DNA of 64,000 nt, taken from the NCBI RefSeq assembly GCF_937920985.1, contig NZ_CALDXR010000005.1, positions 1 to 64,000 of the forward strand, read 5' to 3'. The stretch is from an uncultured Phascolarctobacterium sp. (GTDB lineage Bacteria; Bacillota; Negativicutes; Acidaminococcales; Acidaminococcaceae). Shown piece by piece: positions 16,923 to 25,471 of this stretch (position 1 is its first letter; the number at the start of each line of letters is the position of its first letter). A program made the position numbers and the translations under genes. The notes under the pieces are model-generated. The model was not told where the DNA came from. It ran no database searches and saw only the letters and a program-made list of their open reading frames with translations.

Positions 16923-17495
16923 TCAAGCCTCTCGCTTTACCTCATACACAGGCAGGCCATCCTGCAAGGCCAGCTTCACCAGCTCGTCCATGCTCTTGCC
17001 GGCACCATATCTGCTGCTGAGCAGCTCGCGCAACGCTGACTGCGTGTAGAAAGTGCTGCGGCGAACCAACGACGAGGTGTAGGAACCATCGGCGCAACGT
17101 CCGGGAATGGCGTAATCTGCGGTAATTTTCCGCTTCAATGTATCATTGGTAAGATACAAGCCTGTGCAGGATTCCTCCGCCAGGTAGCAGGACCAGCTGC
17201 GCGGTGCGAACTTACGCACCAGCGCCTCCCAGAAAGCGGGCTGCGGGCCGTCTGCAGATATATACTTGATAAAGAGCTGTCCTTTGCCGTCGAACTGGAT
17301 TTTTTCAACGCCAGCGCGGAGATCAAAGGCCTGGATGCCGGCGCCCTCAGCGATGAAGCCGAGCCAGCCGCAGCCAAAGGCAGATTTCGGTTTGCGCTCA
17401 TCCTTGCGCGTCCAGCGCTTGAGCTTTTTAAAGAGGTTTGCCAGCTCCTCTTGAGGACCATAAACGTATAAATTTGTGTAACAATAATTTGCCAT
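16923..17495 (-). CDS. 190-aa protein, copy B (possible YubB/DUF1281-like)
   Basis: Paralogue of the gene at 13283-13855: the same MANYCYTNLYVYG start and the same central Trp/Cys blocks. The 256-base stretch 17188-17443 is identical to copy A, whereas the C-terminal 45 residues (STFYTQSALREL... against STFYSEGAMREL...) and 3' flank have diverged. That pattern suggests recent gene conversion of the 5' part. It has its own consensus promoter (17650-17678), a leader with a strong hairpin, and a GC-rich hairpin without a T-run after the stop (16897-16921). Function unknown. Confidence 0.75.
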   Translation of the reverse strand: MANYCYTNLYVYGPQEELANLFKKLKRWTRKDERKPKSAFGCGWLGFIAEGAGIQAFDLRAGVEKIQFDGKGQLFIKYISADGPQPAFWEALVRKFAPRSWSCYLAEESCTGLYLTNDTLKRKITADYAIPGRCADGSYTSSLVRRSTFYTQSALRELLSSRYGAGKSMDELVKLALQDGLPVYEVKREA

Positions 17496-17543
17496 ATAAG
17501 AATCATCCTTTCTTTAAAACACTGAATATGCGAAAAACGCAAC

Positions 17544-17596
17544 AAAAAAAGCTATTATAATGAAATTTTCGCATAAGAAAATATCATTATAATAGC
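17544..17596 (-). terminator. Long hairpin with T-run in the leader of 190-aa copy B
   Basis: Minus strand: GCTATTATAATGA pairs perfectly with TCATTATAATAGC, and inside it ATTTTC pairs with GAAAAT around a 6-nt loop, giving about 19 pairs. TTTTTTT follows immediately. It lies between promoter 17650-17678 and the start codon 17495, so transcription must pass it: a leader attenuator is likely. Confidence 0.75.
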
Positions 17597-17649
17597 CTAA
17601 AATTCTTATATAAACAAATGTATACAGCTTGTCTAAGTGCTGTGTGGTT

Positions 17650-17678
17650 ATTATATAGCGAATCAGTAAATCTGTCAA
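17650..17678 (-). promoter_or_regulatory. Promoter of 190-aa gene copy B
   Basis: Minus strand TTGACA (17673-17678), 17-bp spacer, TATAAT (17650-17655), both perfect. Leader of about 148 nt to the start codon. Confidence 0.8.
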
Positions 17679-17859
17679 GGTAACACAAAAATTTTTTCTA
17701 TCGCCCACCCACAACTAAATCCAATCCTTCACATCTGCAAAATAAATGTGAACGCCTTGACTTTATTATCTGCTCATATGATAATAATAGTGTGAGAAGA
17801 AATTGTTTATCTTTCAAGACTGCCGCGAAGGCAGCCAATTTATAGAAAGTGGTGATACC

Positions 17860-18411
17860 ATGATTTTTAAATTTGAAGCACAAGCCCCCAAAATTGACGA
17901 GAAGGCCTACGCCTTTAATACTGCCACACTGATTGGCAAGGTTGAGCTTAAGGAGTACGCCAGCGTCTGGCCCGGCGTTACTATCCGCGGCGACGTTAAC
18001 CGCATCGAGGTTGGCCGCTACAGCAATATCCAGGACAACAGCGTGCTGCACGTTGCTGATAACTACGCCTGCATCGTCGGTGATTATGTAACTGTAGGCC
18101 ACTGCGCTCTGTTGCATGCCTGCACCGTTGAGGACCACTGCCTCATCGGCATGCATTCTACCGTACTTGACGGCGCTGTAATCGGCCACGGCTCTATCGT
18201 TGCTGCCGGTGCTGTTGTAACCAAAGGCACCATCGTACCGCCGAACTCCCTGGTTGCCGGCATTCCTGCCAAGGTTATCAAAACCTTGGACGAAAAAGGT
18301 ATCGCCGCTATCCACGCCCAGGCGCTGAAATACAAAACTCTGTGGACCGAACGCTACGGCCTGCTGCCTGACAATGATGGTGAACGCTATCACGGCGAAA
18401 AAATCGTTTAA
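17860..18411 (+). CDS. Gamma-carbonic anhydrase family protein
   Basis: 183 residues of left-handed beta-helix hexapeptide repeats (for example IRGDVNRIEVGRYSNIQDN, IGHGSIVAAGAVV). The three conserved zinc-binding histidines are visible in SVLHVADN, VGHCALLHAC and IGMHSTV. The family comprises YrdA/PaaY-like trimeric proteins; some are carbonic anhydrases, others have no proven activity. An upstream in-frame ATG at 17803 is rejected: MIFKFEAQAP with GGTG before it fits the family N-terminus. It is one of few plus-strand genes here and borders the right edge of the accessory island. Confidence 0.88.
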   Translation: MIFKFEAQAPKIDEKAYAFNTATLIGKVELKEYASVWPGVTIRGDVNRIEVGRYSNIQDNSVLHVADNYACIVGDYVTVGHCALLHACTVEDHCLIGMHSTVLDGAVIGHGSIVAAGAVVTKGTIVPPNSLVAGIPAKVIKTLDEKGIAAIHAQALKYKTLWTERYGLLPDNDGERYHGEKIV

Positions 18412-18472
18412 TTTCCCCAAGCGTGACAATGTCCTCTGATTAATCAGGTCACGCTTCATTCGTAGTGCAAAA

Positions 18473-18510
18473 AAATCCCGTTACACGACGCAAGTCTGTG
18501 AACGGGATTT
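18473..18510 (+). terminator. Intrinsic terminator after the gamma-CA gene
   Basis: AAATCCCGTTACA...TGTGAACGGGATTTTT hairpin followed by T. Another weaker hairpin (GCGTGAC...GTCACGC) lies at 18421-18454. Confidence 0.6.
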
Positions 18511-18542
18511 TTGCTTACAGGAAATAGTTAACCTTATAATCA

Positions 18543-18586
18543 AAAAGCCATCTCCGTATTCCTCAAGAACAACGGAGATGGCTTTT
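18543..18586 (-). terminator. Intrinsic terminator after the sodium:solute symporter
   Basis: Minus strand AAAAGCCATCTCCGT pairs with ACGGAGATGGCTTTT, then T; 22 nt below the symporter stop codon. Confidence 0.7.
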
Positions 18587-18608
18587 CAGCTTCAAATATA
18601 CTTTTTAT

Positions 18609-20012
18609 TTAGTTGCTTTCGGCAGCAACAGCTTTTTTAGCTGGGCAAATAACAGCTACAATAGCATAAGCAGCAATACATACCAGCCATTCCATGTAGA
18701 TTACATTCGGGAAAATGCGTACTGCCGGGGTAAGCTGCCACAGCACCAGCAGCACCAAACCTGCCAGCAGAGTCCAGAAGCCTGCGGCTTTAGAAGCATA
18801 CTGCGGGAAGAACAGCGCTACGATTACGATAACGCTGAAGGCAGCAGTCAAAGACAGACCAATCATAATCGTACCCAAAATACTAGATACGCTCATAGCA
18901 AGTCCCAAGGTAAGAATACCGCTGATAATGATGCAGGCACGTGTCATCAGCAGCTGACGCGCCTGGTCGCACTGCGGATTGATGAAGCGCTTGTAAATAT
19001 CACTGGAGAACAGGGTACCAGCACTCAACAGCAGGTTGCAGGCGGTAGATACATCCGCAGCCCACAAAGCTGCCAGCGTAACACCTGCCAACACCGGCTG
19101 CAGGCCTACGATAACCTGCGGCAGCGCCAATGCAGCCTGCGCATCAGGATACATAGCCTTGGCAACAAGACCAAGGAAGGCAGCCAGAACGCCTACCGGC
19201 AGCATCAGAATGCCGCCCCAGACGAAGCCTTTTTTAGCAGTTGCAGCGTCTTTAGCGCCCAAAGAAATCTGCAGAATACTTTGCAGAGAAAGATTTACGG
19301 TAATCAAGGTTACAACCCAGCTGGTGATGGTTACAGGGCCAACACCATCAATGAAGCTGAACCAGGGTACATTAGCCGGTAACGCAGCAGCCAAATGATC
19401 CATGCTGCCAATTTTTTTGAACTGAATAATAGTTGCCGCTAAAATACCAACGTAAATCAGGATAATGTTCAATACATTAGACAAGGAAGCAGACCACATA
19501 CCGCCGATAAAGGTAATACCGATAAAGGTGATGGCACTGACAATCATACCAGTGTGGAAATCAAAGATATCCGGCAGGATTGCGTGCAGAATACTGCCAC
19601 CGGCAATGTATTGCAGGCTGATGATTACCAATTGAATAACAATCTGGCAGAAAACGCCTAAAATTACCGCGCCCTTAGTATGATGGCGTTCAATAAGCTC
19701 GGTGATAGTCGTAATGTTCTGCTCACGATATTTTTTTGCCATGAACAGGCCCATAACAATCGCACCCAAGGCCCAGGCAATCGTATACCAGCCGGCACTC
19801 AGACCAACACGGAAGGCGTGCTCGGAAACGCCGATAGTCGACGCACCACCGACAGCCAGACCAATGATAGTAACACAAATCAGAGGCGCAGAAAGTCTGC
19901 GTCCCGCAAGAGCAAAGTTTTCGTTGTTTCCTTCGCTACGTTTTTTAGCATACCAGCTGATAGCGAACAAAGCAACAATGTACAATATTAAGATGACTAA
20001 AGAAACAGGCAC
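18609..20012 (-). CDS. Sodium:solute symporter (SSS family)
   Basis: 467 residues, about 13 hydrophobic segments, with NENFALAGRRLSAPLICVTIIGLAVGGASTIG near the N-terminus, a signature of the SSS/SLC5 family (PutP, PanF, proline or carboxylate importers). It uses the sodium gradient to import a small solute; the substrate cannot be read from sequence. GTG start with AAAGGAGG before it. The long leader (20013 to about 20270) contains two hairpins with the same AGGG loop, so expression may be controlled after transcription starts. Terminator at 18543-18586. Confidence 0.88.
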   Translation of the reverse strand: MPVSLVILILYIVALFAISWYAKKRSEGNNENFALAGRRLSAPLICVTIIGLAVGGASTIGVSEHAFRVGLSAGWYTIAWALGAIVMGLFMAKKYREQNITTITELIERHHTKGAVILGVFCQIVIQLVIISLQYIAGGSILHAILPDIFDFHTGMIVSAITFIGITFIGGMWSASLSNVLNIILIYVGILAATIIQFKKIGSMDHLAAALPANVPWFSFIDGVGPVTITSWVVTLITVNLSLQSILQISLGAKDAATAKKGFVWGGILMLPVGVLAAFLGLVAKAMYPDAQAALALPQVIVGLQPVLAGVTLAALWAADVSTACNLLLSAGTLFSSDIYKRFINPQCDQARQLLMTRACIIISGILTLGLAMSVSSILGTIMIGLSLTAAFSVIVIVALFFPQYASKAAGFWTLLAGLVLLVLWQLTPAVRIFPNVIYMEWLVCIAAYAIVAVICPAKKAVAAESN

Positions 20013-20067
20013 AAAAAATCCTCCTTTAAATTATACATGCCTGTTAAAGAAATACAACGTCATTGCT

Positions 20068-20190
20068 GGCAGTATCCCTATACTGCCTCACATCAGACCT
20101 AATCGTGCAGACTTCAACAACATATAATACAAAACCATTTGTGCTGTCATTACAATTCCCCATCGCCCATACTGGCAAGCATCCCTATGC
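20068..20190 (-). promoter_or_regulatory. Two similar hairpins in the symporter leader
   Basis: On the minus strand GGCAGTAT-AGGG-ATACTGCC (20068-20087, perfect 8-bp stem) and, upstream, GCAT-AGGG-ATGC within GGTCTGCAT...ATGCTTGCC (about 20175-20194). Both expose AGGG and the wider AGGGA, which fits the ANGGA core bound by CsrA. No aptamer recognised. The rest of 20013-20298 shows nothing else I can support. Confidence 0.4.
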
Positions 20191-20298
20191 AGACCTCATA
20201 TGCGCCTCCTGATGCTTCCTTGCAAAGCAGCCACAGATATATTAGCTAAATTATAGCCCGACAAGCAAAAACAGTCAAGATTTTTTCTAAAAAAAGTA

Positions 20299-20327
20299 TT
20301 GACAAAATATCGATTTGCCGTTAAAAT
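20299..20327 (+). promoter_or_regulatory. Promoter of tRNA-Arg(ACG)
   Basis: TTGACA (20299-20304), 17-bp spacer, TAAAAT (20322-20327), 14 bp before the tRNA 5' end. Confidence 0.8.
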
Positions 20328-20340
20328 AAATACTGTTGTT

Positions 20341-20417
20341 GGCCTCGTAGCTCAGCTGGATAGAGCGTTTGACTACGAATCAAAAGGTCGCAGGTTCGAG
20401 TCCTGCCGAGGTCACCA
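20341..20417 (+). tRNA. tRNA-Arg (ACG)
   Basis: Cloverleaf with GGCCTCG/CGAGGTC acceptor (one G-U), anticodon loop CTACGAA (ACG), T-arm GGTTCGAGTCC, encoded CCA. ACG anticodon is modified to ICG and reads CGU/CGC/CGA. Confidence 0.93.
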
Positions 20418-20428
20418 TTTTGAGATTG

Positions 20429-20456
20429 ACATCGCAAGAAATTGCGGTGTTTTTTT
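20429..20456 (+). terminator. Terminator of tRNA-Arg(ACG)
   Basis: ACATCGCAA-GAAA-TTGCGGTGT followed by seven T, 12 nt after the tRNA. Confidence 0.75.
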
Positions 20457-20626
20457 GTTTTTCTGATAAAAAATAATCCTTCGTATACAAAAAAAGAACC
20501 AGTCATACAACCAGTTCTCCCCAAAGCAACAACAAAGCATTGCCGCCGAAAGCTGCCCCTGATACTGCTCACGCATTATCAGGGGTATTTTCATGCGTTA
20601 TATAGAAATATGAGTATGAGTAAAAA

Positions 20627-22246
20627 TTACAGGCTGCGGATTTTTTTGCGCAGCGGCAGAATGGTTGCCGGACTTACGGAAAGCTCGTCCATGCCCATGC
20701 GTACAAATTCCTTCGTCAGGCTCAAATCAGCGCCTAGCTCGCCACAGACGCCGCACCAGATGCCTGCTGCATGCGCTCCCTGCACCGTCATTTCAATCAG
20801 GCGCAAAATTGCAGGATGGTGTGCATCAAAGAACGGCTCTAACCGCTGGTTCTGGCGGTCTATCGCCAAGGTATACTGGCTCAAATCGTTCGTACCGATG
20901 CTGAAGAAATCAACTTCCTTCGCCAGCTCCGCGCTTACCAGCGCTGCCGCCGGCGTTTCAATCATAATGCCGACTTCCATCTTCGAATCGTAGGATACGC
21001 CTGCATATTTCAGCTCTGCCTGCACCTCGCGCAGAATTTTGCGTGCCTTGCGCACCTCTTCTACGCTGATAATCATCGGGAACATCACCGCCAGCTTGCC
21101 ATAGGCGGAAGCGCGGCAGATAGCGCGCAGCTGCGTAGCAAACAGCTCCGGTCTTTCCAGACAGATACGGATAGCGCGATAGCCAAGCGCCGGATTTTCC
21201 TCCTGCGGCAGTTCAAAATAATCAGCCTGCTTATCGGCACCGATATCAAGCGTACGGATAATTACGCGTTTGCCGGCCATTGCTTCCGCTGCCAGCTTAT
21301 ACTTTTCAAACTGCTGCTCTTCAGTCGGATAATCCTTACTTTCCAGGTAAATGAATTCGCTGCGGAAAAGGCCGATGCCCTCTGCATCGTTCGCCAGTAC
21401 ACTGGCTAAATCGCCCGTGCCGCCGATGTTAGCATATACATGCACCTGCTGACCGCCGCCGGTGATGCTCTTTTTGCCCTTGAGTTCCTCCAAGAGCTTT
21501 TTATGCTGTGCATCCTGCTCCATCTTTGCCTTGATGCGTTCCAACGTAGCCTCATCAGGATCAACGAAAACTTCGCCGGTATAGCCATCAACCGCTATCA
21601 GCTTGCCGTCATATTCTTCACCGATGCCGCTGCCTGTGTTGACAACCGCCGGAATGCCAATCGTACGCGCCAGAATTGCCGTATGGGAATTTACACTGCC
21701 TGCTGCCGTCACAAAGCCCTGTACACACGATTTATCAAGCTGCACAGTTTCGCTGGGTGCCAGGTCATCCGCTGCCAGAATATAGCTGCCGCTGCCGCTT
21801 TCCCAGCTGCTGCCTCCATCACCCAGACAGCCAAGCACCTTGTTGGAAATATCCTTGACGTCGGCAGCACGTGCACGCATATAATCATCTTCCATCGAAG
21901 AAAAAATTTCTGCAAAATTGGCGGCCGTCGTCTGTACCGCATATTCCGCATTAACCTGCTGCGTGCGGATAATACCCTCTACGGACTCAATATAATCAAG
22001 GTCCTCCAGCATCATCTGATGGATTTCAAAAATAGCGGCATTATCCTTGCCTACATCTACAACAGCCTTTTCATAAAGCTCTGCCAGCTTAGCAATAGCC
22101 TCCTGACGTGCTGCCTGAAAGCGTGCAACCTCAGTCTCGGCATTCTGCACCTTACGGCGTTTAACTGCTGCCGCATTACGACGCAATACAGCCAAGGTTC
22201 CCAGCGTAACGCCACCGCAAACGCCCTTACCCTTTAATGAAAGCAT
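20627..22246 (-). CDS. ptsI: PTS enzyme I
   Basis: 539 residues, slightly shorter than the usual 570. It takes phosphate from phosphoenolpyruvate and passes it to HPr. The phosphorylated histidine lies in GSVNSHTAILART near residue 190. The C-terminal PEP-binding barrel is shown by GLFRSEFIYL, VIIRTLDIGADKQ, MIETPAAALVSAEL, FFSIGTNDLSQYTLAIDRQN and WCGVCGELGAD. GAGGTGATAAG precedes the start. It is the last gene of the fructose operon, 36 nt after ptsH, so general and sugar-specific PTS parts are made together. Confidence 0.95.
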   Translation of the reverse strand: MLSLKGKGVCGGVTLGTLAVLRRNAAAVKRRKVQNAETEVARFQAARQEAIAKLAELYEKAVVDVGKDNAAIFEIHQMMLEDLDYIESVEGIIRTQQVNAEYAVQTTAANFAEIFSSMEDDYMRARAADVKDISNKVLGCLGDGGSSWESGSGSYILAADDLAPSETVQLDKSCVQGFVTAAGSVNSHTAILARTIGIPAVVNTGSGIGEEYDGKLIAVDGYTGEVFVDPDEATLERIKAKMEQDAQHKKLLEELKGKKSITGGGQQVHVYANIGGTGDLASVLANDAEGIGLFRSEFIYLESKDYPTEEQQFEKYKLAAEAMAGKRVIIRTLDIGADKQADYFELPQEENPALGYRAIRICLERPELFATQLRAICRASAYGKLAVMFPMIISVEEVRKARKILREVQAELKYAGVSYDSKMEVGIMIETPAAALVSAELAKEVDFFSIGTNDLSQYTLAIDRQNQRLEPFFDAHHPAILRLIEMTVQGAHAAGIWCGVCGELGADLSLTKEFVRMGMDELSVSPATILPLRKKIRSL

Positions 22247-22282
22247 CTTATCACCTCGCGAAAAATCACTCTTACTGCGAAA

Positions 22283-22540
22283 TTACAGGTTAGCTTTGAA
22301 GAAAGCCTCCAAAGCTGCTGCCGCTGCATCTTCATCCGCACCCTCGCAGGTAACAGTAATCTCTTCACCCTTTTTAACGCCCAGGGCCATAACACCGAAG
22401 ATACGCTTCAAATCGCCTTTTTTGGCACCCTTGGCAATGGTGGTACTGCTGGCAAATTTGGCAGCCTCCTTCACGAGCAGTCCTGCCGGACGTGCATGGA
22501 TGCCGGCCTCATCAGTAATAACATAAGTAAATTGTTGCAT
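22283..22540 (-). CDS. ptsH: PTS phosphocarrier protein HPr, with Arg at the Ser46 position
   Basis: 85 residues. His15 in AGIHARPA is the residue phosphorylated by enzyme I. The segment that in Firmicutes reads K-Ser46-I-M-G-V-M reads K45-R46-I47-F48-G49-V50-M51 here, so the serine phosphorylated by HPr kinase is absent. GGAGG ribosome binding site. It lies between fruA and ptsI and should serve the fructose transporter. Loss of Ser46 means the usual HPr(Ser-P)/CcpA catabolite control cannot act through this protein. Confidence 0.95.
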   Translation of the reverse strand: MQQFTYVITDEAGIHARPAGLLVKEAAKFASSTTIAKGAKKGDLKRIFGVMALGVKKGEEITVTCEGADEDAAAAALEAFFKANL

Positions 22541-22628
22541 TTTTATTTCCTCCGTTTCACTAATAACAATATTCTGCCGCTAAATTCCTAAAATCCTATT
22601 TTTGTTTTTATCTTTTTTTCTCTATCTA

Positions 22629-24533
22629 TTATTCGTTTACGTTCTGTTTAACAAACCCCATAAGCACAGCTGCCAGCACACTGCCTGCTGCCAAAGCTGC
22701 AAAATACATCGGCCAGTTCTGCACTACGCCAAAGACGAACACACCACCATGCGGTGCCGGGACGCTGCAGCCAAAGGCCATGGACAAAGCACCGGCCACA
22801 CCACTGCCCAAAGCGCAGGTCGGAATTACGCGCAGCGGGTCACTTGCTGCAAAAGGAATTGCACCTTCGGTAATGAAGGACAGGCCCATGATAAAGTTGG
22901 TCACACCGGACTGACGCTCCTTAGAAGTAAATTTACTTTTAAACAGCATAGTGCACAGTGCAATTGCCAGCGGCGGAACCATACCGCCAATCATAACCGC
23001 AGCCATAATCTCGCTGCTTACAGCGCTGCCGTCGGCAGCAGCCAGGGAAGCAGTACCGAATACATAAGCTGCCTTGTTCAGAGGACCGCCGAAATCGATG
23101 GACATCATAGCTCCCAATACAAAGCCCATCATTACCTTACTGGTTGTGCTCATGCTTGCCAGCGCACCTGCCAGCCATTGGTTGAAGGCTGCAGTCGGCG
23201 GGTTAATAACGTAGGTCATCAATACGCCCATAAGCAGCAGGCCGATAACAGGATACAGCAGAATCGGCTTCAGGCCTTCCAGGCTGTCAGGCAGTACACT
23301 GAATACCTTGCGCAGTGCCAGAATCAGATAACCGCCGATGAAGCCTGCAAACAGCGCGCCGAAGAAGCCGCTGCCGCCGGAGGCTGCCAAAAAGCCGCCT
23401 ACGATACCAAGCATCAGTGCCGGACGCTCGCCAATACTCATAGCGATATAGCCTGCCAGAATCGGCATCATCATGCTGAACGCCAAACCGCCGATATTCT
23501 TGAAGAAGGCTGCCAACGGCGTGCCGCTGCCAAACTTAGCCGTACCGGCAAATTCCATATCGAACAGGAAAGCCAGCGCGATAAGAATACCACCGCCGAT
23601 TACAAACGGCAGCATGTGCGAAACGCCATTCATCAGATGCTTATAAATTTGTCTCCCCAGACTTTCCTCAGCATCTGCCACGTCACTGGTCGTTTCGCTG
23701 CCACCCTTGCCTGCGTAAGCAGGAACCTTACCGCTCAGAATCTCCTCGATAAGCTCCTTCGGCTTGTTGATACCGTCAGCTACCTTAACGAAGATAACAG
23801 GCTTGCCTGCAAAGCGCTCTACAGGCACGTTCTTGTCAGCAGCCACAATAATGCCTTCGGCTTCTTCAATCTCTGCCGCCGTCAGCTTATTCTTTACGCC
23901 GCCACTGCCATTGGTTTCAACCTTCATTGCAACGCCCATCTTACCGGCCATCTCCTGCAAAGCCTCTGCTGCCATATAGGTATGTGCAATACCGGTCGGG
24001 CAGGCAGTAACAGCCAGCACCTTGCGCTGCTGCGCAGGCTCCGCTGCCGGTGCTGCTTCTTCCTCGTCCTCAAACTTTTCGTTTTCGTATTTGTTGATAA
24101 CTGACAAAAAGTCCTTAGCGCTGCCGGCATTCAGCAGCTCACTGCGAAAGTCATCATTCATCAGCAGCATGCTCAGGTGACTCAGCACATCAAGATGTAC
24201 ATTATCCTTCGTATCAGGTGCTGCAATCAGGAAGAACAGCTTCGCAGGCTCTCCGTCCAGACTGTCGAAGTCAACACCGTCCTTTACCAGCATAGCTGCC
24301 AGTCCCGGTGCCTTTACCGCACTCGTCTTGGCATGCGGAATGGCAATGCCCTCGCCGATACCTGTGCTGCCCTCCTCCTCACGGCGCAGCACGCAAGCTC
24401 TGTATTCATCCTTATCAAGCAGATTACCGCCGCTCTCCATCAGCGTAATCAAATGCTCCAGCGCTGCTGCCTTATCCTTAGGCTGCGCTTTCAGGTCAAT
24501 GCTTTCTACCTTTAGCAAATCAACTATTTTCAT
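22629..24533 (-). CDS. fruA: PTS fructose transporter, EIIABC
   Basis: 634 residues with domains in order A-B-C. EIIA has GIAIPHAKT with the phosphorylated His67. EIIB, from about residue 168, has VTACPTGIAHTYMAAEAL with the phosphorylated Cys. EIIC, from about residue 300, has 8-10 hydrophobic segments including HMLPFVIGGGILIALAF and the GAIPFAASDPLRVIP block. It imports fructose as fructose 1-phosphate. It lies directly after fruK and before ptsH. Confidence 0.95.
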   Translation of the reverse strand: MKIVDLLKVESIDLKAQPKDKAAALEHLITLMESGGNLLDKDEYRACVLRREEEGSTGIGEGIAIPHAKTSAVKAPGLAAMLVKDGVDFDSLDGEPAKLFFLIAAPDTKDNVHLDVLSHLSMLLMNDDFRSELLNAGSAKDFLSVINKYENEKFEDEEEAAPAAEPAQQRKVLAVTACPTGIAHTYMAAEALQEMAGKMGVAMKVETNGSGGVKNKLTAAEIEEAEGIIVAADKNVPVERFAGKPVIFVKVADGINKPKELIEEILSGKVPAYAGKGGSETTSDVADAEESLGRQIYKHLMNGVSHMLPFVIGGGILIALAFLFDMEFAGTAKFGSGTPLAAFFKNIGGLAFSMMMPILAGYIAMSIGERPALMLGIVGGFLAASGGSGFFGALFAGFIGGYLILALRKVFSVLPDSLEGLKPILLYPVIGLLLMGVLMTYVINPPTAAFNQWLAGALASMSTTSKVMMGFVLGAMMSIDFGGPLNKAAYVFGTASLAAADGSAVSSEIMAAVMIGGMVPPLAIALCTMLFKSKFTSKERQSGVTNFIMGLSFITEGAIPFAASDPLRVIPTCALGSGVAGALSMAFGCSVPAPHGGVFVFGVVQNWPMYFAALAAGSVLAAVLMGFVKQNVNE

Positions 24534-24553
24534 CTTTTTTTGCCCCTTCTTTT

Positions 24554-25471
24554 TTATTTATTAGTCACGCCCTGTAAAATAATTTCATCAATATCCTCAC
24601 GTGTTGCCAGCCAATCCTTAAACGCGCTTGCGCTGCCTGTGGCTACGCCCAAGCGCAGCGCTTCCTCATAATCCTGCGTTTTGAGATAGCCTGCCAAAAA
24701 ACCTGCCACCATACTGTCACCGGCACCAACAGAGTTTACTAGCTTACCCTTCGGTGAAGCCATCATATGCTGCCTGCCATTTTCGTCCAACAGTACAGCA
24801 CCGTCCGCTCCACGCGAAACCAGCACATTACGTGCTCCCTGCTGCTGCAGCTTCAGCGCAGCAGCAAGAATATCCTCCTCATTCAGCAGCGGTCCCCGGC
24901 CAAAGAACTTTCCTAATTCCTCATGGTTTGGTTTGATTAAAAACGGCTTATATTTCAGCACCTTGAGAAGCAAATCGCCGGTAGCATCTACCACAACCCG
25001 TGTGCAAGCAGGCTGCAGCAGCTCCAGAATCTGCTCATAAATATCATCCGGCAGCGAAGCGGGTATGCTTCCTGCCAAAACTAAAATATCATCCTGCGTC
25101 AGTCCCTGCAGCTTGGTGAAAAGCTTTTGCAGCTCCTCCTTGCTCAGCTGCGGACCCTGACCGTTCAGCGCCGTTTCCGAGTCCGAAATAATCTTCGTAT
25201 TAATGCGCGAGTAGCCTTGACTGGCCTGAATAAAATCACAGCGGCAGCCTGCCTCCTGCAGCAGGCGTTCTATTTCTGCACCGCTGAAGCCGGCTGTAAA
25301 GCCCAAAGCTACCGATTGCAGCCCCAAATTTTGCAGCACCAGCGAAACATTGATTCCCTTGCCACCCGGATATATATTTTCTACTTGGGTGCGGTTAATC
25401 TCGCCTACCGCAAAATTATCAACCTTTACCACATAATCCAAGGAAGGGTTAAAGGTTACAGTGTAAATCAA
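24554..25471 (-). CDS. fruK: 1-phosphofructokinase
   Basis: 305-residue PfkB-family sugar kinase that converts fructose 1-phosphate, the product of FruA, to fructose 1,6-bisphosphate. N-terminal signature YPGGKGINVS and C-terminal GAGDSMVAGFLAGY with the catalytic Asp. The start overlaps fruR by 4 nt, indicating coupling. Confidence 0.95.
   Translation of the reverse strand: MIYTVTFNPSLDYVVKVDNFAVGEINRTQVENIYPGGKGINVSLVLQNLGLQSVALGFTAGFSGAEIERLLQEAGCRCDFIQASQGYSRINTKIISDSETALNGQGPQLSKEELQKLFTKLQGLTQDDILVLAGSIPASLPDDIYEQILELLQPACTRVVVDATGDLLLKVLKYKPFLIKPNHEELGKFFGRGPLLNEEDILAAALKLQQQGARNVLVSRGADGAVLLDENGRQHMMASPKGKLVNSVGAGDSMVAGFLAGYLKTQDYEEALRLGVATGSASAFKDWLATREDIDEIILQGVTNK

Noticed and set aside
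17551..17596. Invertible promoter, because both arms of the inverted repeat contain TATAAT
   Set aside because: The spacer is only 20 bp, arms continue into a paired inner stem, and T7 follows, so a terminator hairpin explains it better.
17698..18459. 253-codon minus-strand ORF
   Set aside because: Antisense shadow of the gamma-carbonic anhydrase gene, whose motifs are unmistakable.
22602..24104. 500-codon plus-strand ORF, rich in His, Cys and Gln
   Set aside because: Antisense shadow of fruA.
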